DNA from: Pyruvatibacter sp. HU-CL02332
GTDB lineage: Bacteria > Pseudomonadota > Alphaproteobacteria > CGMCC-115125
NCBI RefSeq assembly: GCF_040362765.1
Contig: NZ_BAABWK010000002.1
Span: forward strand, 62,001 to 126,000
DNA: 64,000 nt
Direction of reading: 5' to 3'
The position numbers and the translations under genes are program-made. The stretch's first letter is position 1. Every line of letters begins with the position of its first letter. Shown piece after piece: positions 9,301-18,166 of the stretch. The notes under the pieces were generated by a model. That model was given only the letters and a program-made list of their open reading frames with translations. It was not told the origin of the DNA and ran no database searches.

Positions 9301-10227
9301 TCAGCCAAGCAACCAGATCATTGCTGGCATAGTTACCATGGCGGCAAGCGTGGACGCAGTAATGAGGCTGGCCATGAGCGGTGCATCGCCGCCCAGCTGG
9401 CGTGCCAGGACATAGGATGCAGTGGCGCCGGGTACAGCGCCGCACAGGATGGCCACCATACGGGCCACCCCATCCACACCAAAAACCCAGCACCAGCCAG
9501 CCATAAGCAGGGGCATTGCGATCAGGCGCAGGGTGGTTGTGAAGGCGATGGGGACACGTTGAGCGGATAGCTGAGACAGATCGAGGCCCGCTCCGACAGC
9601 CAGCAGCCCGAGTGCCAGGGCCGCGCGCCCCAGAATATCAACACCGCTCAGCAGGGGGGCCCAAAGGCCGATGCCGGACGCGTTGAGAAAGATGCCGACC
9701 GCACAGGCAATGACTAGCGGGTTGCGGATGAGCAATTTGCCCAGAAGGCGGAAGCTTGCGGGATCATCGCCCGCATAGCGCATGAGAATGAACACACACA
9801 GCACATTGACGGTGGGCACGAGCACGCCAATGCCGACTGCTGCGAGCGCCAGGCCTTCGGTGCCAAAAAGAGCAAAGCTTGCAGCAAGGCCGACGAAGCT
9901 GTTCCAGCGGGTCGCGCCCTGAAAGATGCTGGTGAAGGCCGGACCACTTTGGCCCATAGGTCCTGAGATGACGGGGCGCAGGGCAATCAGGATAAGGGAC
10001 ATCGTGAACAGGCCCGCAAACAATGCGGCGGCCATGTTGGGCACGGGAATGTTGGAGAAGTCCGCAGACACGAGGGAATGGACAAGCAAGGCGGGGAAAA
10101 GAATGAAATAGGTGACCCTGTCCAGCGGTACCCAGAATTCCTCGCCGGGAAACCCGATGCGCTTGACGTAGGCACCCAGCGCAATGACCAGGAAGACCGG
10201 GATGAGGGCGTAAATGGTTTCAATCAT
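9301..10227 (-). CDS. AEC-family (auxin efflux carrier-like) permease
   Basis: A 308-aa very hydrophobic protein with about ten transmembrane segments. It starts with the family-typical IYALIPVFLVIALGAYVKRIGF and has FILFPALLVHSLVSADF, a GATRWNSFVGLA segment and a PGATASYVLA segment. AEC carriers in bacteria export or exchange small organic acids such as malate or malonate, but substrate cannot be read from sequence. It lies 58 bp upstream of pyrB on the same strand. That gap holds a short 6-3-6 hairpin (9273-9287) without a T-run. Confidence 0.88.
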   Translation of the reverse strand: MIETIYALIPVFLVIALGAYVKRIGFPGEEFWVPLDRVTYFILFPALLVHSLVSADFSNIPVPNMAAALFAGLFTMSLILIALRPVISGPMGQSGPAFTSIFQGATRWNSFVGLAASFALFGTEGLALAAVGIGVLVPTVNVLCVFILMRYAGDDPASFRLLGKLLIRNPLVIACAVGIFLNASGIGLWAPLLSGVDILGRAALALGLLAVGAGLDLSQLSAQRVPIAFTTTLRLIAMPLLMAGWCWVFGVDGVARMVAILCGAVPGATASYVLARQLGGDAPLMASLITASTLAAMVTMPAMIWLLG

Positions 10228-10342
10228 GGGCGCACCGAGGCCTTTATTGGAAGCTGTTGGCGATTGATGCCTGCAGCCTAAATTCGGCCCTCTTTTCGGG
10301 GCGATGTTGGATCATCTTGAGTTTCAGTCATAGGTGAAATCC

Positions 10343-10801
10343 ATGCCGACTACGAGTCATGCCAGCGATGCGTCAGACACCCATTGGCGGGATCGTCTTT
10401 CCTACCTGACGTCCGGGGACGTCGATCTGCCTCTTCTGGTCCAGAAGCTCTCGCTTGGCGGCTTGGAACATTGGGAACCCGGCCATGTGCGCAAGGTGTG
10501 GGCGCTGGAGCCTGATTTTCTCAATGCCGAGGGATTCTTGTTTGGCGGGTACTACGGCGTGCTGGCCGATCAGGTGGCCACGTTTGCCGCGATGACCGTT
10601 CTTGGCGATGAGGAAGTAATGCGGACGGCCAGCCTGCATGTGGATTATTATCGTCCAACTGCAAAAGGGCCGCTTACCCTGACCGGGAACGTCACGAACA
10701 AGTCCTCAAGTCTCTTGCATGTGGAGATCGATTTCATGAGGCCGGATGGAAAACTGGCCGCCCGCGCACAGGCGGTCTTCGCGCTCAGGGCCGCAACTTA
10801 A
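10343..10801 (+). CDS. PaaI-type hotdog thioesterase
   Basis: A 152-aa hotdog-fold protein. The segment around LFGGYYGVLADQVATFAAMTVLG matches the helix and active-site region of PaaI/YigI-like acyl-CoA thioesterases, followed by TASLHVDYYRPTAKGPLTLTGNV. Substrate is unknown. The ATG at 10343 is chosen over a GTG at 10334 because an AGG (10332-10334) sits 8 nt before it as Shine-Dalgarno. The gene is divergent from the AEC permease (115-bp spacer). Its stop overlaps that of ruvX, the four bases TTAA being shared between strands. Confidence 0.85.
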   Translation: MPTTSHASDASDTHWRDRLSYLTSGDVDLPLLVQKLSLGGLEHWEPGHVRKVWALEPDFLNAEGFLFGGYYGVLADQVATFAAMTVLGDEEVMRTASLHVDYYRPTAKGPLTLTGNVTNKSSSLLHVEIDFMRPDGKLAARAQAVFALRAAT

Positions 10802-11274
10802 ATTCCCTGCAGCCGGTCCAGGGCACCTTGCAGAATGAAGTTGGCAGCCATTGCGTCGATGACTTCAGCGCGGCGGCGGCGGGAGGTGTCGATACTGATG
10901 AGCTCCCTTTCCACCGCGGCTGTAGACAGGCGTTCATCCCAGAGGAGAACCGGCAGGTCGAGCTCCCTTGAGAGATTTCTACCGAAAGTACGGCTCGACT
11001 GGGCACGGGGACCGGACGTGCCGTCCATATTGATGGGAAGGCCCATGACCAGGCCTGAAGTCTGGCGTTCGTTGATGAGTTCGCGAAGTTCTGCCAGGCC
11101 AACTGTAAATTTGCCGCGTTTGAGCGTTTTTACCGGGGACGCGATCCGCCGATCCGGGTCACTTGTGGCAACGCCTATGGTTTTGGTGCCCAGATCAAGG
11201 CCCAACAGGCCGCCTATGGGGGGCAGGGCTGCGGCAAACTCGACGGCATCTTCTGTGATCACGGAATGGGGCAC
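10798..11274 (-). CDS. ruvX: YqgF/RuvX family pre-16S rRNA nuclease / resolvase-like protein
   Basis: RNase H-like protein (158 aa) of the YqgF family, implicated in 16S rRNA 5'-end maturation; an older assignment is putative Holliday-junction resolvase. The motifs GLLGLDLGTKTIGVATSD (first acidic residue), GLPINMDGT, LLWDERLST (second acidic site) and DAMAANFILQGALD are present. It is transcribed away from gatC; the two starts are separated by a 167-bp promoter region. Confidence 0.95.
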   Translation of the reverse strand: MPHSVITEDAVEFAAALPPIGGLLGLDLGTKTIGVATSDPDRRIASPVKTLKRGKFTVGLAELRELINERQTSGLVMGLPINMDGTSGPRAQSSRTFGRNLSRELDLPVLLWDERLSTAAVERELISIDTSRRRRAEVIDAMAANFILQGALDRLQGI

Positions 11275-11441
11275 TTTTCAGGTCAGAAAGTCAGCTGCGG
11301 CTTAAGGTTGAAGCGTCTTGTACGTTACGGCTATGTTCCGCGCCACTCTTACTCCTTTGCAGGACCCCTTGAGGTGAGTCGGTGTGCCGTCCTTTTTCGG
11401 GTGGCATTGGCCGGATCACAAGCAGTTGGAAACCAAGTTTT

Positions 11442-11729
11442 ATGTCAGTCGATGCGGCTACCGTCCGCAAGATCGCGATGCTCTCGCGGATTGCCATTAC
11501 GGACGAAGAAGTACCCCCGCTGGTGGGTGAGTTGAACCAGATACTGGATTGGGTGGAGCAGCTCAGCGAAGTGGATACGGATGGGGTCATGCCCATGACG
11601 TCCGTTGCCGATATCACAGCTCCCCTGCGGACCGATGCCATTACAGACGGCCAGAAGGAAGCGGCTGTGCTGCACAATGCTCCTGACGCACGTGAGGGGC
11701 ACTTTACCGTGCCTAAGGTGGTGGAATGA
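11442..11729 (+). CDS. gatC: Aspartyl/glutamyl-tRNA amidotransferase subunit C
   Basis: Small subunit (95 aa) that wraps around GatA and helps join it to GatB. The sequence [42 protein letters not shown] is typical. The ATG at 11442 gives the canonical N-terminus; a longer in-frame start at 11382 adds an unrelated 20 residues. It overlaps gatA by 4 nt (ATGA). The complex converts misacylated Glu-tRNA(Gln) and Asp-tRNA(Asn) to the correct amides. Confidence 0.96.
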   Translation: MSVDAATVRKIAMLSRIAITDEEVPPLVGELNQILDWVEQLSEVDTDGVMPMTSVADITAPLRTDAITDGQKEAAVLHNAPDAREGHFTVPKVVE

Positions 11730-13204
11730 GCCAGCTCACTGATCTTGATATTGCCGGTGCGCGTGACGCGCTGGCCAAGGGAGAGTGTTCGTCCGAAGAA
11801 CTGACGAGCGCCTACCTTGAAGCAATTGATGCCGCCAAGGCGCTGAATGCATTCATCACGGTGTTGCCCGGCAAGGCCGTTGAGATGGCCAAGGAATCTG
11901 ACGCCCGTCGCAAGGCCGGTGAGGTTGGTGCTCTTGAAGGTGTGCCGCTGGCCATCAAAGATCTTTTCTGCACAGAAGGGGTTCTTACGACTGCGGCCAG
12001 CCATATCCTCGATGGATTTACCCCGCCCTATGAGAGCACGGTGACCGCCAATCTCTGGGGGCAGGGCGCCGTCCTGCTTGGCAAGACCAATCTTGACGAG
12101 TTCGCCATGGGCTCGTCAAACGAGACGTCCTACTACGGGCCTGTGCGCAATCCCTGGACGCTTGATGGTGCTGATGCTGGTCTTGTGCCTGGTGGGTCGT
12201 CTGGTGGGTCTGCAGCGGCTGTTGCCGCAAACCTGTGTGCCGGCGCAACCGGCACGGATACAGGTGGATCGATCCGTCAGCCAGCCGCATTGACCGGCAC
12301 AGTCGGCATGAAGCCAACCTATGGACGCTGCTCACGCTGGGGCACCATTGCGTTTGCCTCTTCGCTGGATCAGGCAGGCCCGATGACGCGGACCGTGCGG
12401 GATGCGGCCATCATGCTGGGTGCGATGGCGGGGCATGACCCCAAAGATTCCACCAGCATTGATACGCCGGTGCCGGACTATGAAGCGGCTCTTGAGGGAG
12501 GCGTGAAAGGCCTGACAGTCGGTGTGCCGGATGAATACCGCATCGACGGCATGCCGAAGGAAATTGAAGACCTCTGGCAGCAGGGTATTGAATGGCTGAA
12601 GGCGCAGGGTGCTGAGGTGAAGACTGTCAGCCTTAAGCGCACCAAATACGCGTTGCCGACTTACTACATCGTGGCGCCAGCGGAAGCATCGTCAAACCTG
12701 GCTCGGTATGATGGCGTTCGCTATGGCTTGCGTGTGCCGGGTGACGACATTACCGGCATGTATGAGAACACCCGCGCTGAAGGTTTCGGCGCGGAAGTGA
12801 AGCGCCGCATTCTGATCGGTACCTATGTGCTGTCTGCTGGCTATTACGATGCGTATTATCTGCAGGCACAGAAAGTCCGGACCCTGATTGCTCAGGACTT
12901 TGCTGAAGCGTTCTCAGACGTGGATCTAATCCTGACACCGACGGCGCCGGAGCCGGCCTTTGGCATTGGCACCAAGACGGATGATCCGTTGAGCATGTAT
13001 CTTAATGATGTGTTCACGGTCCCAGCCAGCCTTGCCGGGTTGCCAGGCATATCTGTGCCATCGGGCATGTCGGCGAGCGGTTTGCCTTTGGGCTTGCAGC
13101 TCATTGGCAAGGCATTTGATGAAGAAACAGTCCTGCGCGGCGGCTACGCCCTTGAGCAGGCTGCGGGCTTTACAGGCAAGCCCAGCCCGTGGTGGAGGTC
13201 GTAA
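11726..13204 (+). CDS. gatA: Aspartyl/glutamyl-tRNA amidotransferase subunit A
   Basis: Amidase-signature subunit (492 aa) that releases ammonia from glutamine for GatB. The Ser-cisSer-Lys triad region is intact: LAIKDLF (Lys), [14 protein letters not shown] (cis-Ser) and [14 protein letters not shown] (nucleophile Ser). This is followed by the diagnostic [14 protein letters not shown] and [14 protein letters not shown]. It is translationally coupled to gatC (4-nt overlap) and to gatB (TAATG). Confidence 0.98.
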   Translation: MSQLTDLDIAGARDALAKGECSSEELTSAYLEAIDAAKALNAFITVLPGKAVEMAKESDARRKAGEVGALEGVPLAIKDLFCTEGVLTTAASHILDGFTPPYESTVTANLWGQGAVLLGKTNLDEFAMGSSNETSYYGPVRNPWTLDGADAGLVPGGSSGGSAAAVAANLCAGATGTDTGGSIRQPAALTGTVGMKPTYGRCSRWGTIAFASSLDQAGPMTRTVRDAAIMLGAMAGHDPKDSTSIDTPVPDYEAALEGGVKGLTVGVPDEYRIDGMPKEIEDLWQQGIEWLKAQGAEVKTVSLKRTKYALPTYYIVAPAEASSNLARYDGVRYGLRVPGDDITGMYENTRAEGFGAEVKRRILIGTYVLSAGYYDAYYLQAQKVRTLIAQDFAEAFSDVDLILTPTAPEPAFGIGTKTDDPLSMYLNDVFTVPASLAGLPGISVPSGMSASGLPLGLQLIGKAFDEETVLRGGYALEQAAGFTGKPSPWWRS

Positions 13205-14667
13205 TGGCGGAAGCAGAAGCAAAGCTGGTCGAAGGAGCAACGGGCTCCTGGGAAGTCATCATTGGCATCGAGTGCCATGCGCAGGTGGCGTCAAACTCTA
13301 AACTGTTCTCAGGAGCTGCGACCGAGTTTGGGGCTGAGCCCAACAGTCAGGTGAGCCTCGTGGACGCGGCGATGCCGGGCATGTTGCCGGTACTCAATGA
13401 GTATTGCGTGGAGCAGGCCGTTCGTACGGGACTGGGGCTTGGGTCTGAAATCAACAAGCGCTCTGTCTTTGCGCGAAAGAACTACTTCTATCCGGACCTG
13501 CCGCAGGGCTACCAGATTTCACAGTTCGAGCTGCCAATTGTTGGTGAGGGCGAGGTCATCCTCGATCTTGCTGAAGGCATCCAGCGGACTGTTGGGATTG
13601 AGCGTCTGCATCTGGAGCAGGACGCAGGCAAGAGCATTCACGATCAGGACCCTGCTTTGTCTTTCGTTGACCTGAACCGGTCAGGTGTTGCCCTGATGGA
13701 AATTGTCTCCAAGCCGGACATGCGTTCTGCCGAAGAGGCGCAGGCCTTCTTGAAGAAGCTGCGGACCATCGTGCGCTATCTGGGAACGTGCGACGGCAAT
13801 ATGGAGCAGGGCTCCATGCGTGGCGACATCAACGTATCTGTCCGCCGCCCCGGCGAGCCGCTTGGTACTCGTGCCGAAATCAAGAACGTGAACTCGTTCC
13901 GGTTTGTAGGGCAGGCAGTTGACTATGAAGTCGGTCGTCAGATTGACCTCATAGAGGACGGCGGCGAAGTGCTGCAGGAAACGCGGCTGTTTGACCCGCG
14001 TTCCGGTGAGACCCGCTCCATGCGCTCCAAGGAAGAAGCACATGACTATCGCTACTTCCCTGATCCCGATCTTTTGCCGCTGGTGCTGACAGATGAGTTC
14101 ATTGATGGCATCCGCGCAACGTTGCCGGAGATGCCGGATCAGAAGAAGGCCCGCTTTGTTGAGCAGTTTGGGCTGAAGCCTTACGACGCTGGCGTCCTTG
14201 CCGGTGACAAGGCGTCTTCGGACTTCTTCGAGAAGGTGGCTGAAGGGCGTGAGGCACGTCTGGTTGCCAATTGGGTAACTGGTGAGTTCTTTGGGTCGCT
14301 CAACAAGCTGGGCGTGGAGATTGAAGACTCGCCCATCAGTGCTGATGACCTTGGTGAACTCATTGATCTGATTTCCGATGACACGATCTCCGGGCGTATT
14401 GCCAAGGATGTGTTTGAAATCATGCTCGAGACGGGCGATGCGCCGGGCAAGATTGTTGAAGAAAAAGGTCTCAAGCAGGTCACGGATACAGGGGCCATTG
14501 AAGCCATTGTTGATGAAGTGATTGCTCAGAACCCGGACAAAGTAGCTGAAGTCAAAGAGAAACCGAAGCTTGCGGGCTGGTTTGTCGGTCAGGTCATGAA
14601 GGCCAGCCAGGGAAAGGCAAACCCAGCAGCTGTAAACAAGATTCTGGCGGAGAAGCTCGGCCTTTAA
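13204..14667 (+). CDS. gatB: Aspartyl/glutamyl-tRNA amidotransferase subunit B
   Basis: Kinase/transamidase subunit (487 aa) that activates the tRNA-bound carboxylate and binds tRNA. It begins with [13 protein letters not shown]. It contains [43 protein letters not shown] and [11 protein letters not shown] helical domain and a C-terminal YqeY-like tail ([24 protein letters not shown]) follow. The ATG at 13204 shares a base with the gatA stop (TAATG). A GTG at 13189 would add five residues and overlap gatA. Confidence 0.98.
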   Translation: MAEAEAKLVEGATGSWEVIIGIECHAQVASNSKLFSGAATEFGAEPNSQVSLVDAAMPGMLPVLNEYCVEQAVRTGLGLGSEINKRSVFARKNYFYPDLPQGYQISQFELPIVGEGEVILDLAEGIQRTVGIERLHLEQDAGKSIHDQDPALSFVDLNRSGVALMEIVSKPDMRSAEEAQAFLKKLRTIVRYLGTCDGNMEQGSMRGDINVSVRRPGEPLGTRAEIKNVNSFRFVGQAVDYEVGRQIDLIEDGGEVLQETRLFDPRSGETRSMRSKEEAHDYRYFPDPDLLPLVLTDEFIDGIRATLPEMPDQKKARFVEQFGLKPYDAGVLAGDKASSDFFEKVAEGREARLVANWVTGEFFGSLNKLGVEIEDSPISADDLGELIDLISDDTISGRIAKDVFEIMLETGDAPGKIVEEKGLKQVTDTGAIEAIVDEVIAQNPDKVAEVKEKPKLAGWFVGQVMKASQGKANPAAVNKILAEKLGL

Positions 14668-14699
14668 CGGCTGGCTCCTTCTTCTGCACAAAAAATATG

Positions 14700-14761
14700 A
14701 CCGCCGGGTATGACCTGCTACTCTTGTGACAAGAGGGCCGGTTGATCCGGCGGTTTTGTTT
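14700..14761 (+). terminator. Terminator or attenuator-like structure between gatB and a small exported protein gene
   Basis: An outer stem can form between ACCGCCGG (14700-14707) and CCGGCGGT (14747-14754). It encloses a perfect 7-1-7 hairpin CTCTTGT-G-ACAAGAG (14721-14735). Alternatively GCCGG (14737-14741) can pair with CCGGC (14747-14751), with a TTGAT loop. Both end at TTTTGTTT. The two pairings are mutually exclusive. The structure ends directly before the Shine-Dalgarno GGGAG (14762-14766) of the next gene, so it could be the gatB terminator or a control leader. Confidence 0.5.
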
Positions 14762-14772
14762 GGGAGTAGACA

Positions 14773-15117
14773 ATGCGCAAGTTGGCACTGTTGGTGATGG
14801 CGGCCCTGTTCATCAGTGGGCCTGCTCTGGCGGGTATTGAAAAGATCAAGGCTCTGCATGATGACCATGAACGCCCTCGGCCATTGATCAAGGCCCCGGT
14901 CACGACACTTGATGCCCCCGGCGAGATATTTGCTGTTATTGGTGGCGACTATGGTTTTGTGCTGTTTGATGCTGGCGGTGCGGAGCTTGCCACGTTTGAT
15001 GATAGTCAGGATGCGGTTGGTTTTGCCATCAAACCGGGGCGCTACAAGGTCATCCCCAACATCGAAGGTGATGTGCATCACCATCAGTTTATTGAGGTGC
15101 TGATAAAGACTCATTGA
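14773..15117 (+). CDS. Small exported hypothetical protein
   Basis: A 114-aa protein with a clear Sec signal peptide (MRKLALLVMAALFISGPALA, cleavage after ALA near residue 20). The mature part has beta-rich spacing (EIFAVIGGDYGFVLFDAGGAEL, FAIKPGRYKVIPN) and a His-rich end (VHHHQF). I do not recognise the family. A strong Shine-Dalgarno (GGGAG, 6 nt before ATG) and an intrinsic terminator right after the gene mark it as a stand-alone transcription unit. Confidence 0.75.
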   Translation: MRKLALLVMAALFISGPALAGIEKIKALHDDHERPRPLIKAPVTTLDAPGEIFAVIGGDYGFVLFDAGGAELATFDDSQDAVGFAIKPGRYKVIPNIEGDVHHHQFIEVLIKTH

Positions 15118-15141
15118 GTCTGTGCGCCCAGCAACCATATG

Positions 15142-15173
15142 AGCCTCGCTGCACAAAGCAGCGGGGCTTTTTT
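15142..15173 (+). terminator. Intrinsic terminator after the small exported protein gene
   Basis: The stem AGCCTCGCTG (15142-15151) pairs with CAGCGGGGCT (15159-15168), with one T-G pair and a 7-nt loop, and runs into six T residues. It lies 25 bp after the stop at 15117. Confidence 0.88.
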
Positions 15174-15205
15174 ATAAAGGCCGACAGATATCGGGGAGAG
15201 ACACG

Positions 15206-15844
15206 ATGATCGATTTTTACACCTGGACAACGCCCAATGGCCGCAAGGTTTCCATCATGCTGGAAGAGACCGGTCTGGAGTACACAACGCATCCGGTGGA
15301 CATCAGTAATGACGAACAATTTGCGCCGGACTTTCTCAAGATTAGTCCGAACAATCGCATTCCAGCGATTGTCGATCAAAAGGGTGACGGCGGGCCAGTC
15401 TCGGTTTTTGAATCCGGTGCCATTCTCATCTATTTGGCCGAAAAGACCGGACAGTTTTTGCCGGCCTCAGGTCCAAAGCGGGCAAAGGCGCTTGAATGGC
15501 TTATGTGGCAGATGGGCGGCATTGGGCCGATGATGGGGCAGGCGAGCCACTTCGTGAATTCTGCGCCAGAGCAAATTCCTTACGCCATTGACCGCTATCT
15601 CAGCGAAAGTGCGCGGCTTATCGGTATTTTGGACAAGCAGCTGGCGGACAACGAGTTTGTGGCAGGCGACTATTCCATTGCGGATATGGCCATTTACCCC
15701 TGGGTTTCTGTTGGCTTCGATATCATCAGCAAAGCCAAGGCCGACATCGTTGGCGAGGGGGCTAACTGTAGCCGCTGGTTGGCAGCGAATGCTGCCCGAC
15801 CTGCAGTTGAAAAGGGAATGAATGTGCCTCCTGCACAGTCCTGA
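15206..15844 (+). CDS. Glutathione S-transferase family protein (YfcG-like)
   Basis: A 212-aa two-domain GST. The thioredoxin-fold half begins FYTWTTPNGRKVSIMLEETGLEY, close in pattern to Nu-class YfcG/YghU disulfide-bond oxidoreductases (TPNG...K in place of a catalytic Tyr/Ser). It has the cis-Pro NNRIPAIVD and the ESGAILIYLAEKTG glutathione-binding motif. The C-terminal half is all-alpha with FVAGDYSIADMAIYPW. Probably a glutathione-dependent reductase; substrate unknown. Confidence 0.88.
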   Translation: MIDFYTWTTPNGRKVSIMLEETGLEYTTHPVDISNDEQFAPDFLKISPNNRIPAIVDQKGDGGPVSVFESGAILIYLAEKTGQFLPASGPKRAKALEWLMWQMGGIGPMMGQASHFVNSAPEQIPYAIDRYLSESARLIGILDKQLADNEFVAGDYSIADMAIYPWVSVGFDIISKAKADIVGEGANCSRWLAANAARPAVEKGMNVPPAQS

Positions 15845-16138
15845 CCTGATTTTCCCTGTATTTCCACGCCTGGACAGCAGGCCGGAACGTCGCTGGAAAA
15901 CGCGCAGTTCTGCGGTTGAGATCTCAGGGTGTGACTTTTGAGTCGCCCCTGAGTCTCAAAAAGAACCGACTCTTTCATCGCATTTGAATCGTTTAACTCA
16001 TTGTTTAGACGAGCACGCCAGATTTGATCTGCAAGCGTACGCAAAGTCGTGCGCGTGATGCCGGGGGGCATCGCTGGCTTGGGTCCAAGAACTGGATATC
16101 TGGCTTTGCAGGTTTAAGAGCGATGGCAGGAGGAATTC
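15845..16138. other. Non-coding spacer between GST and Sel1 genes
   Basis: This 294-bp spacer has no convincing gene. It contains a TTTTGAG...CTCAAAA stem (about 15937-15962) without a T-run and an imperfect CtrA-like pattern TTAA-N7-TTTA at 15993-16007. The Sel1 gene promoter should be here. Confidence 0.4.
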
Positions 16139-16411
16139 ATGGCTCGTGTGGAACTTGACGATCTGAAGCGGTTTGAACTGGCAGCCGAGAAGGGCACTAG
16201 CGGAGCGCTTTATAATCTGGGGCTGATTTTCTCAGTGGGAAAAGGCGTGGAGCCTGATCTCGTGACAGCGCATAAGTGGTTCAATCTGGCGGCGCTTCGC
16301 GGCTCCTCAGAGGCCAAGGATCAGCGCAAGGAATTGTCTGACATGATGTCTGCGGCGGAAATTGCCGAGGCCCAGCGTCAGGCCCGCGAATGGATGGCCT
16401 CGCACGCCTAA
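16139..16411 (+). CDS. Sel1-repeat small protein
   Basis: A 90-aa protein with one clear Sel1/TPR-like unit: GTSGALYNLGLIFSVGKGVEPDLVTAHKWFNLAALRGSSEAK. A C-terminal helix follows (MSAAEIAEAQRQAREWM). Such short Sel1 proteins are common in alphaproteobacteria and probably act as protein-interaction modules. No signal peptide is present, so it is cytosolic. The Shine-Dalgarno AGGAGGAATTC before the ATG is the strongest in the region, which suggests high expression. Confidence 0.85.
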   Translation: MARVELDDLKRFELAAEKGTSGALYNLGLIFSVGKGVEPDLVTAHKWFNLAALRGSSEAKDQRKELSDMMSAAEIAEAQRQAREWMASHA

Positions 16412-16567
16412 GGGCGCGATTTCAGCCATCTTTTACAGCATGGCAGCAGGCGGATTTGCGCCTGTTGACGATTTGCCATCCCATAAGGCATGACTTTTCG
16501 CTCCGCAGGCGCTGCGCATTTTGTGCTCGCCTGCGTTGTTGCGTTTAATGCCCATTGCGAGGATGCC

Positions 16568-17431
16568 ATGCCGGATCAAGTCGAAAACCTTTTGAGCCTG
16601 CTTGATCTCGAGCCCATCGAGGTCAACCTGTTCCGCGGTGAAAGTCCGGCGGATTCCTGGCAGCGGGTCTTTGGTGGTCAGGTTATCGGCCAGGCCCTGA
16701 TGGCGGCCCAGCGCACCGTGGAAGACGACCGGCACTGCCACTCGCTTCATGCCTATTTCATTCGGCCCGGCGATCCCAAGGTTCCCATCGTCTATGAGGT
16801 TGATCGCTCGCGGGACGGACGTAGCTTCACCACGCGGCGGGTGATTGCCATTCAACACGGCAAGCAGATCTTCAATATGGCTGCATCCTTCCATGCCTTT
16901 GAAGAGGGCTTTGATCATCAATTCCCGATGCCGGATGTGCCGGGTCCGGATGATTTGCCGTCTGAGCTGGACATGCGGGCGGCGGTTGTGGATCGCGTGC
17001 CAAAATCCATGCGGGATCGGTTTTTGCGCCCTCGGCCGATTGAGCAGCGCTTTGTGGAGCCGCCCAGCTATTTTGATGCGGAGAAACGTGAACCTGTGAG
17101 CCACGTCTGGTTCCGGGCTGTGTCGCCCATCGGGGATGACGTGGCGCAGCACCAGTGCGTGCTTGCCTACATGTCGGACATGACGCTTCTGGACACCTGC
17201 ATTATGCCGCACGGTGTCAGCTGGATGGATGGGAAGGTGCAGTCAGCGTCGCTTGATCACGCGATGTGGTTTCACCGGTCCTTCAAGGCCGATGAATGGC
17301 TGCTCTATGCGCAGGACGCCCCATCTGCGTCGTTCGCACGCGGCTTTAACCGAGGCAACATCTTCACGCAGGATGGCGTGCTGGTCGCCTCGGTTACGCA
17401 GGAAGGTTTGATCCGCCCGACAGGCCGCTAG
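16568..17431 (+). CDS. tesB: Acyl-CoA thioesterase II
   Basis: Double-hotdog thioesterase (287 aa) that hydrolyses medium/long acyl-CoA esters. It has FGGQVIGQALMAAQRTV in the first hotdog. The second holds the catalytic Asp in SLDHAMWFHR, a Ser/Thr position in DAPSASFARG and the Gln in VASVTQEGLIR. The ATG at 16568, preceded by GCGAGGA, matches family length; the in-frame start at 16490 would add 26 unrelated residues. The gene converges on mscL with a 9-bp gap. Confidence 0.95.
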   Translation: MPDQVENLLSLLDLEPIEVNLFRGESPADSWQRVFGGQVIGQALMAAQRTVEDDRHCHSLHAYFIRPGDPKVPIVYEVDRSRDGRSFTTRRVIAIQHGKQIFNMAASFHAFEEGFDHQFPMPDVPGPDDLPSELDMRAAVVDRVPKSMRDRFLRPRPIEQRFVEPPSYFDAEKREPVSHVWFRAVSPIGDDVAQHQCVLAYMSDMTLLDTCIMPHGVSWMDGKVQSASLDHAMWFHRSFKADEWLLYAQDAPSASFARGFNRGNIFTQDGVLVASVTQEGLIRPTGR

Positions 17432-17440
17432 GTGTGATGG

Positions 17441-17863
17441 CTAGCTGCGCTGCGTCTTGAGGAGGTCTCTGATTTCCTCAAGCAGAACCTCTTCGCGTGG
17501 TGGTGCGGGATCTTCCTTCGGTGCTTCCTCTTCGGCTTTCTTCATCTTGTTGATGGAACGCACGATTAGGAACACCACCCAGGCCACGATAAGGAATGAG
17601 ATCACGGCGTTGATGAACAGGCCGTAGTTCAGCGTGGCGGCGCCGGCTTCGGTTGCCGATGCCAGGGACTCGTAGGATTTGCCGTCGAGCGACACAAAGA
17701 GCGACGAGAAGTCCACACCCGCCAAAATGAGCCCGATGGGCGGCATGACGACGTCGTTGACCAGTGATTTGACGATGGCAGTGAAAGCGCTGCCGATCAC
17801 GATACCGACCGCAAGATCAATGACATTGCCGCGCGCAATGAAATCCCTGAATTCCTTGAACAT
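17441..17863 (-). CDS. mscL: Large-conductance mechanosensitive channel
   Basis: Pentameric inner-membrane channel that opens under membrane tension and protects against hypo-osmotic shock. The 140-aa protein begins FKEFRDFIARGNVIDLAVGIVIGSAFTAIVKSLVNDVVMPPIG (TM1, pore-lining), has a periplasmic loop, TM2 (LFINAVISFLIVAWVVFLIV) and a charged C-terminal helix. The ATG at 17863 is preferred because AGGGGGAG (17871-17878) is correctly spaced from it and not from the ATG at 17869. Confidence 0.96.
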   Translation of the reverse strand: MFKEFRDFIARGNVIDLAVGIVIGSAFTAIVKSLVNDVVMPPIGLILAGVDFSSLFVSLDGKSYESLASATEAGAATLNYGLFINAVISFLIVAWVVFLIVRSINKMKKAEEEAPKEDPAPPREEVLLEEIRDLLKTQRS

Positions 17864-18038
17864 ATGCATCTCCCCCTGGCGTGTGCTCAGAATCACCGCC
17901 GACGCTGGCGGTTTTGGGAGTATGCACCTGATGTGTATGGGGCCGAAAATGGCCACTTGCGCCGATTGTGTGAAAACGGCGTTGGAAAACCGTAATTCAT
18001 GGTTGAAATCGTAAGATTTCCCGCGTATCCCCGGCGGT

Positions 18039-18129
18039 GGAGAGGTGGCCGAGTGGTCGAAGGCGCTCCCCTGCTAAGGGAGTATACGTCAAAAGCGTAT
18101 CGAGGGTTCGAATCCCTTCCTCTCCGCCA
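18039..18129 (+). tRNA. tRNA-Ser (anticodon GCU)
   Basis: A class II tRNA with acceptor stem GGAGAGG/CCTCTCC, anticodon stem CTCCC/GGGAG with loop CTGCTAA (anticodon GCT at 18073-18075), a long variable arm (TATACGTCAAAAGCGTAT), T-loop TTCGAAT and an encoded CCA (18127-18129). It reads AGC and AGU serine codons. It stands alone, and tonB converges on it. Confidence 0.98.
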
Positions 18130-18166
18130 TTCCCCTTAGATGAACTGTTGGTCTTTTGTGCTGTGC

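Noticed and set aside
13681-15156. 491-codon open frame antisense to gatB
   Set aside because: It covers most of gatB and the downstream gene on the other strand, shows no domain pattern and is explained by the codon bias of gatB.
15993-16007. CtrA-like TTAA-N7-TTTA, and a similar one at 36315-36329
   Set aside because: Both differ from the consensus in the second half-site. Two imperfect hits in 64 kb are expected by chance, and the downstream genes are not typical CtrA targets.
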